A DNA stretch of 6,882 bases. Origin: Candidatus Saccharimonadota bacterium (GTDB lineage Bacteria > Patescibacteriota > Saccharimonadia > Saccharimonadales > SZUA-47). The stretch covers positions 1 through 6,882 of the forward strand of contig JAGONL010000042.1 of assembly GCA_017993025.1 (NCBI GenBank). Reading direction: 5' to 3'. The notes beneath the pieces were generated by a model that worked only from the letters and a program-made list of their open reading frames with translations, ran no database searches and was not told the DNA's origin. Below, piece after piece: positions 6,406 to 6,882 of the stretch (positions are counted from its first letter, which is position 1; each line of letters begins with the position of its first letter). A program made the position numbers and the translations under genes.

Positions 6406-6882
6406 TTCTTTGCCCCTCCAGCGTAAATTGACGCTAGTGTTAGTAATTCTCTATCACTTTTCTGAGGTGAAATTAGCTGAAGACCGACAGGCAGTCCATC
6501 AACTGTTCCGCACGGTACACTAATCGCCGGTACTCCGGACAAGTTTGATGCCACAGTCATGATGTCTTGCAAATACATTTTTACTGGGTCGTTATCATTT
6601 TCACCGATTTTAAATGCAGTTGTAGGTGCTACAGGACCTACCAAAAAGTCAACTTGTTTGAATGCTTCGTTAAACTCATTAATAATTTTAGTTCTAACAG
6701 TCTGGGCCTTTTTATAATAAGCGTCGTAATACCCAGAACTTAAAACATGTGCACCTATCATTATTCGACGCTTTGCCTCAGCACCAAAACCTCTACTACG
6801 TGTTTGTTCGTAAGAATCAGCCAAATTCTTAGCAGAGTCGTAACTATACTGATACCTCTGGCCGTCGTGTCTAGCTAGATTA
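6402..6882 (-). CDS. gatA: Asp-tRNA(Asn)/Glu-tRNA(Gln) amidotransferase subunit GatA (C-terminal third)
   Basis: GatA is the amidase subunit of GatCAB; it hydrolyses glutamine and passes ammonia to GatB. Only the last 159 residues are in the window, about a third of the usual 480-490. The catalytic Ser-cisSer-Lys triad lies off the right edge. The visible part is typical: HDGQRY near the edge, TRSRGFGAEAKRRIMIGAHV, SSGYYDAYYKKAQTVRT, VGPVAPTTAFKIGE, and NLSGVPAISVPCG followed by DGLPVGLQLI. The reading frame is open to the edge, so a TTG at 6824 is internal and not the start. The TGA stop overlaps the ATG of X. The gene presumably heads the operon with gatC outside the window. Presence of GatCAB implies that glutaminyl-tRNA and/or asparaginyl-tRNA is made indirectly. 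Confidence 0.97.
   Translation of the reverse strand, partial: NLARHDGQRYQYSYDSAKNLADSYEQTRSRGFGAEAKRRIMIGAHVLSSGYYDAYYKKAQTVRTKIINEFNEAFKQVDFLVGPVAPTTAFKIGENDNDPVKMYLQDIMTVASNLSGVPAISVPCGTVDGLPVGLQLISPQKSDRELLTLASIYAGGAKK
6413..6419 (-). promoter_or_regulatory. Ribosome binding site of gene X
   Basis: GGAGGGG on the minus strand sits within the last codons of gatA; its GGAGG core ends 9 bases before the X start at 6405. This is the strongest Shine-Dalgarno site in the window and supports X as a translated gene. Confidence 0.8.

Noticed and set aside
6402..6824. A separate 140-residue gene starting with TTG at 6824
   Set aside because: The frame stays open to the right edge and the residues before it (HDGQRY and onward) match GatA, so it is the tail of gatA.
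1..6882. Alternative genetic code with TGA read as glycine
   Set aside because: gatA, X and galU end at TGA exactly where the family lengths or the next gene's start require, and no in-frame TGA occurs inside the recognised proteins I translated.

Overview
The window holds seven genes, all on the minus strand and running from right to left: the end of gatA, a small membrane-anchored protein (here called X), gatB, a galU-like nucleotidyltransferase, a YtxG/DUF948-like protein, a YtxH-like protein, and most of dnaE, which runs off the left edge. Nothing convincing lies on the plus strand. I see no RNA gene, CRISPR array or mobile element. The DNA is AT-rich. TGA is a true stop (gatA, X, galU), so the standard code is in use and code-25 lineages such as Gracilibacteria and Absconditabacteria are unlikely. 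Gene content, tight packing and the style of the DnaE, GatB and X proteins suggest a Patescibacteria/CPR genome. Saccharibacteria is my best guess, made from memory of these families and not from a search.

Right part (4401-6882): gatA, X and gatB. GatA and GatB are subunits of the GatCAB amidotransferase, which turns Glu-tRNA(Gln) and/or Asp-tRNA(Asn) into Gln-tRNA and Asn-tRNA. GatC is not in view. X overlaps the gatA stop by four bases and resembles a HEPN-like helical family whose R-N-x(3)-H motif is degraded here. Between X and gatB is a 112-base gap with two blocks of CG dinucleotides spaced exactly 7 bases apart.

Middle (2826-4392): the galU-like enzyme probably makes a nucleotide sugar for the cell envelope. 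Two small single-pass membrane proteins follow, in the same order as ytxG-ytxH of Bacillus subtilis.

Left part (1-2767): dnaE, the replicative DNA polymerase III alpha subunit. About 922 residues are visible without a frameshift, with an intact PHP metal site and all three polymerase aspartates.

Initiation signals split into two classes. X, gatB and ytxH, which sit behind another gene, each have a Shine-Dalgarno core exactly 9 bases before ATG. galU, ytxG-like and dnaE have none, but each has a TATAAT-type -10 box ending 7-8 bases before ATG, as expected for leaderless transcripts. This suggests four transcription units: gatA-X-gatB (perhaps split at the repeat gap), galU, ytxG-ytxH, and dnaE.
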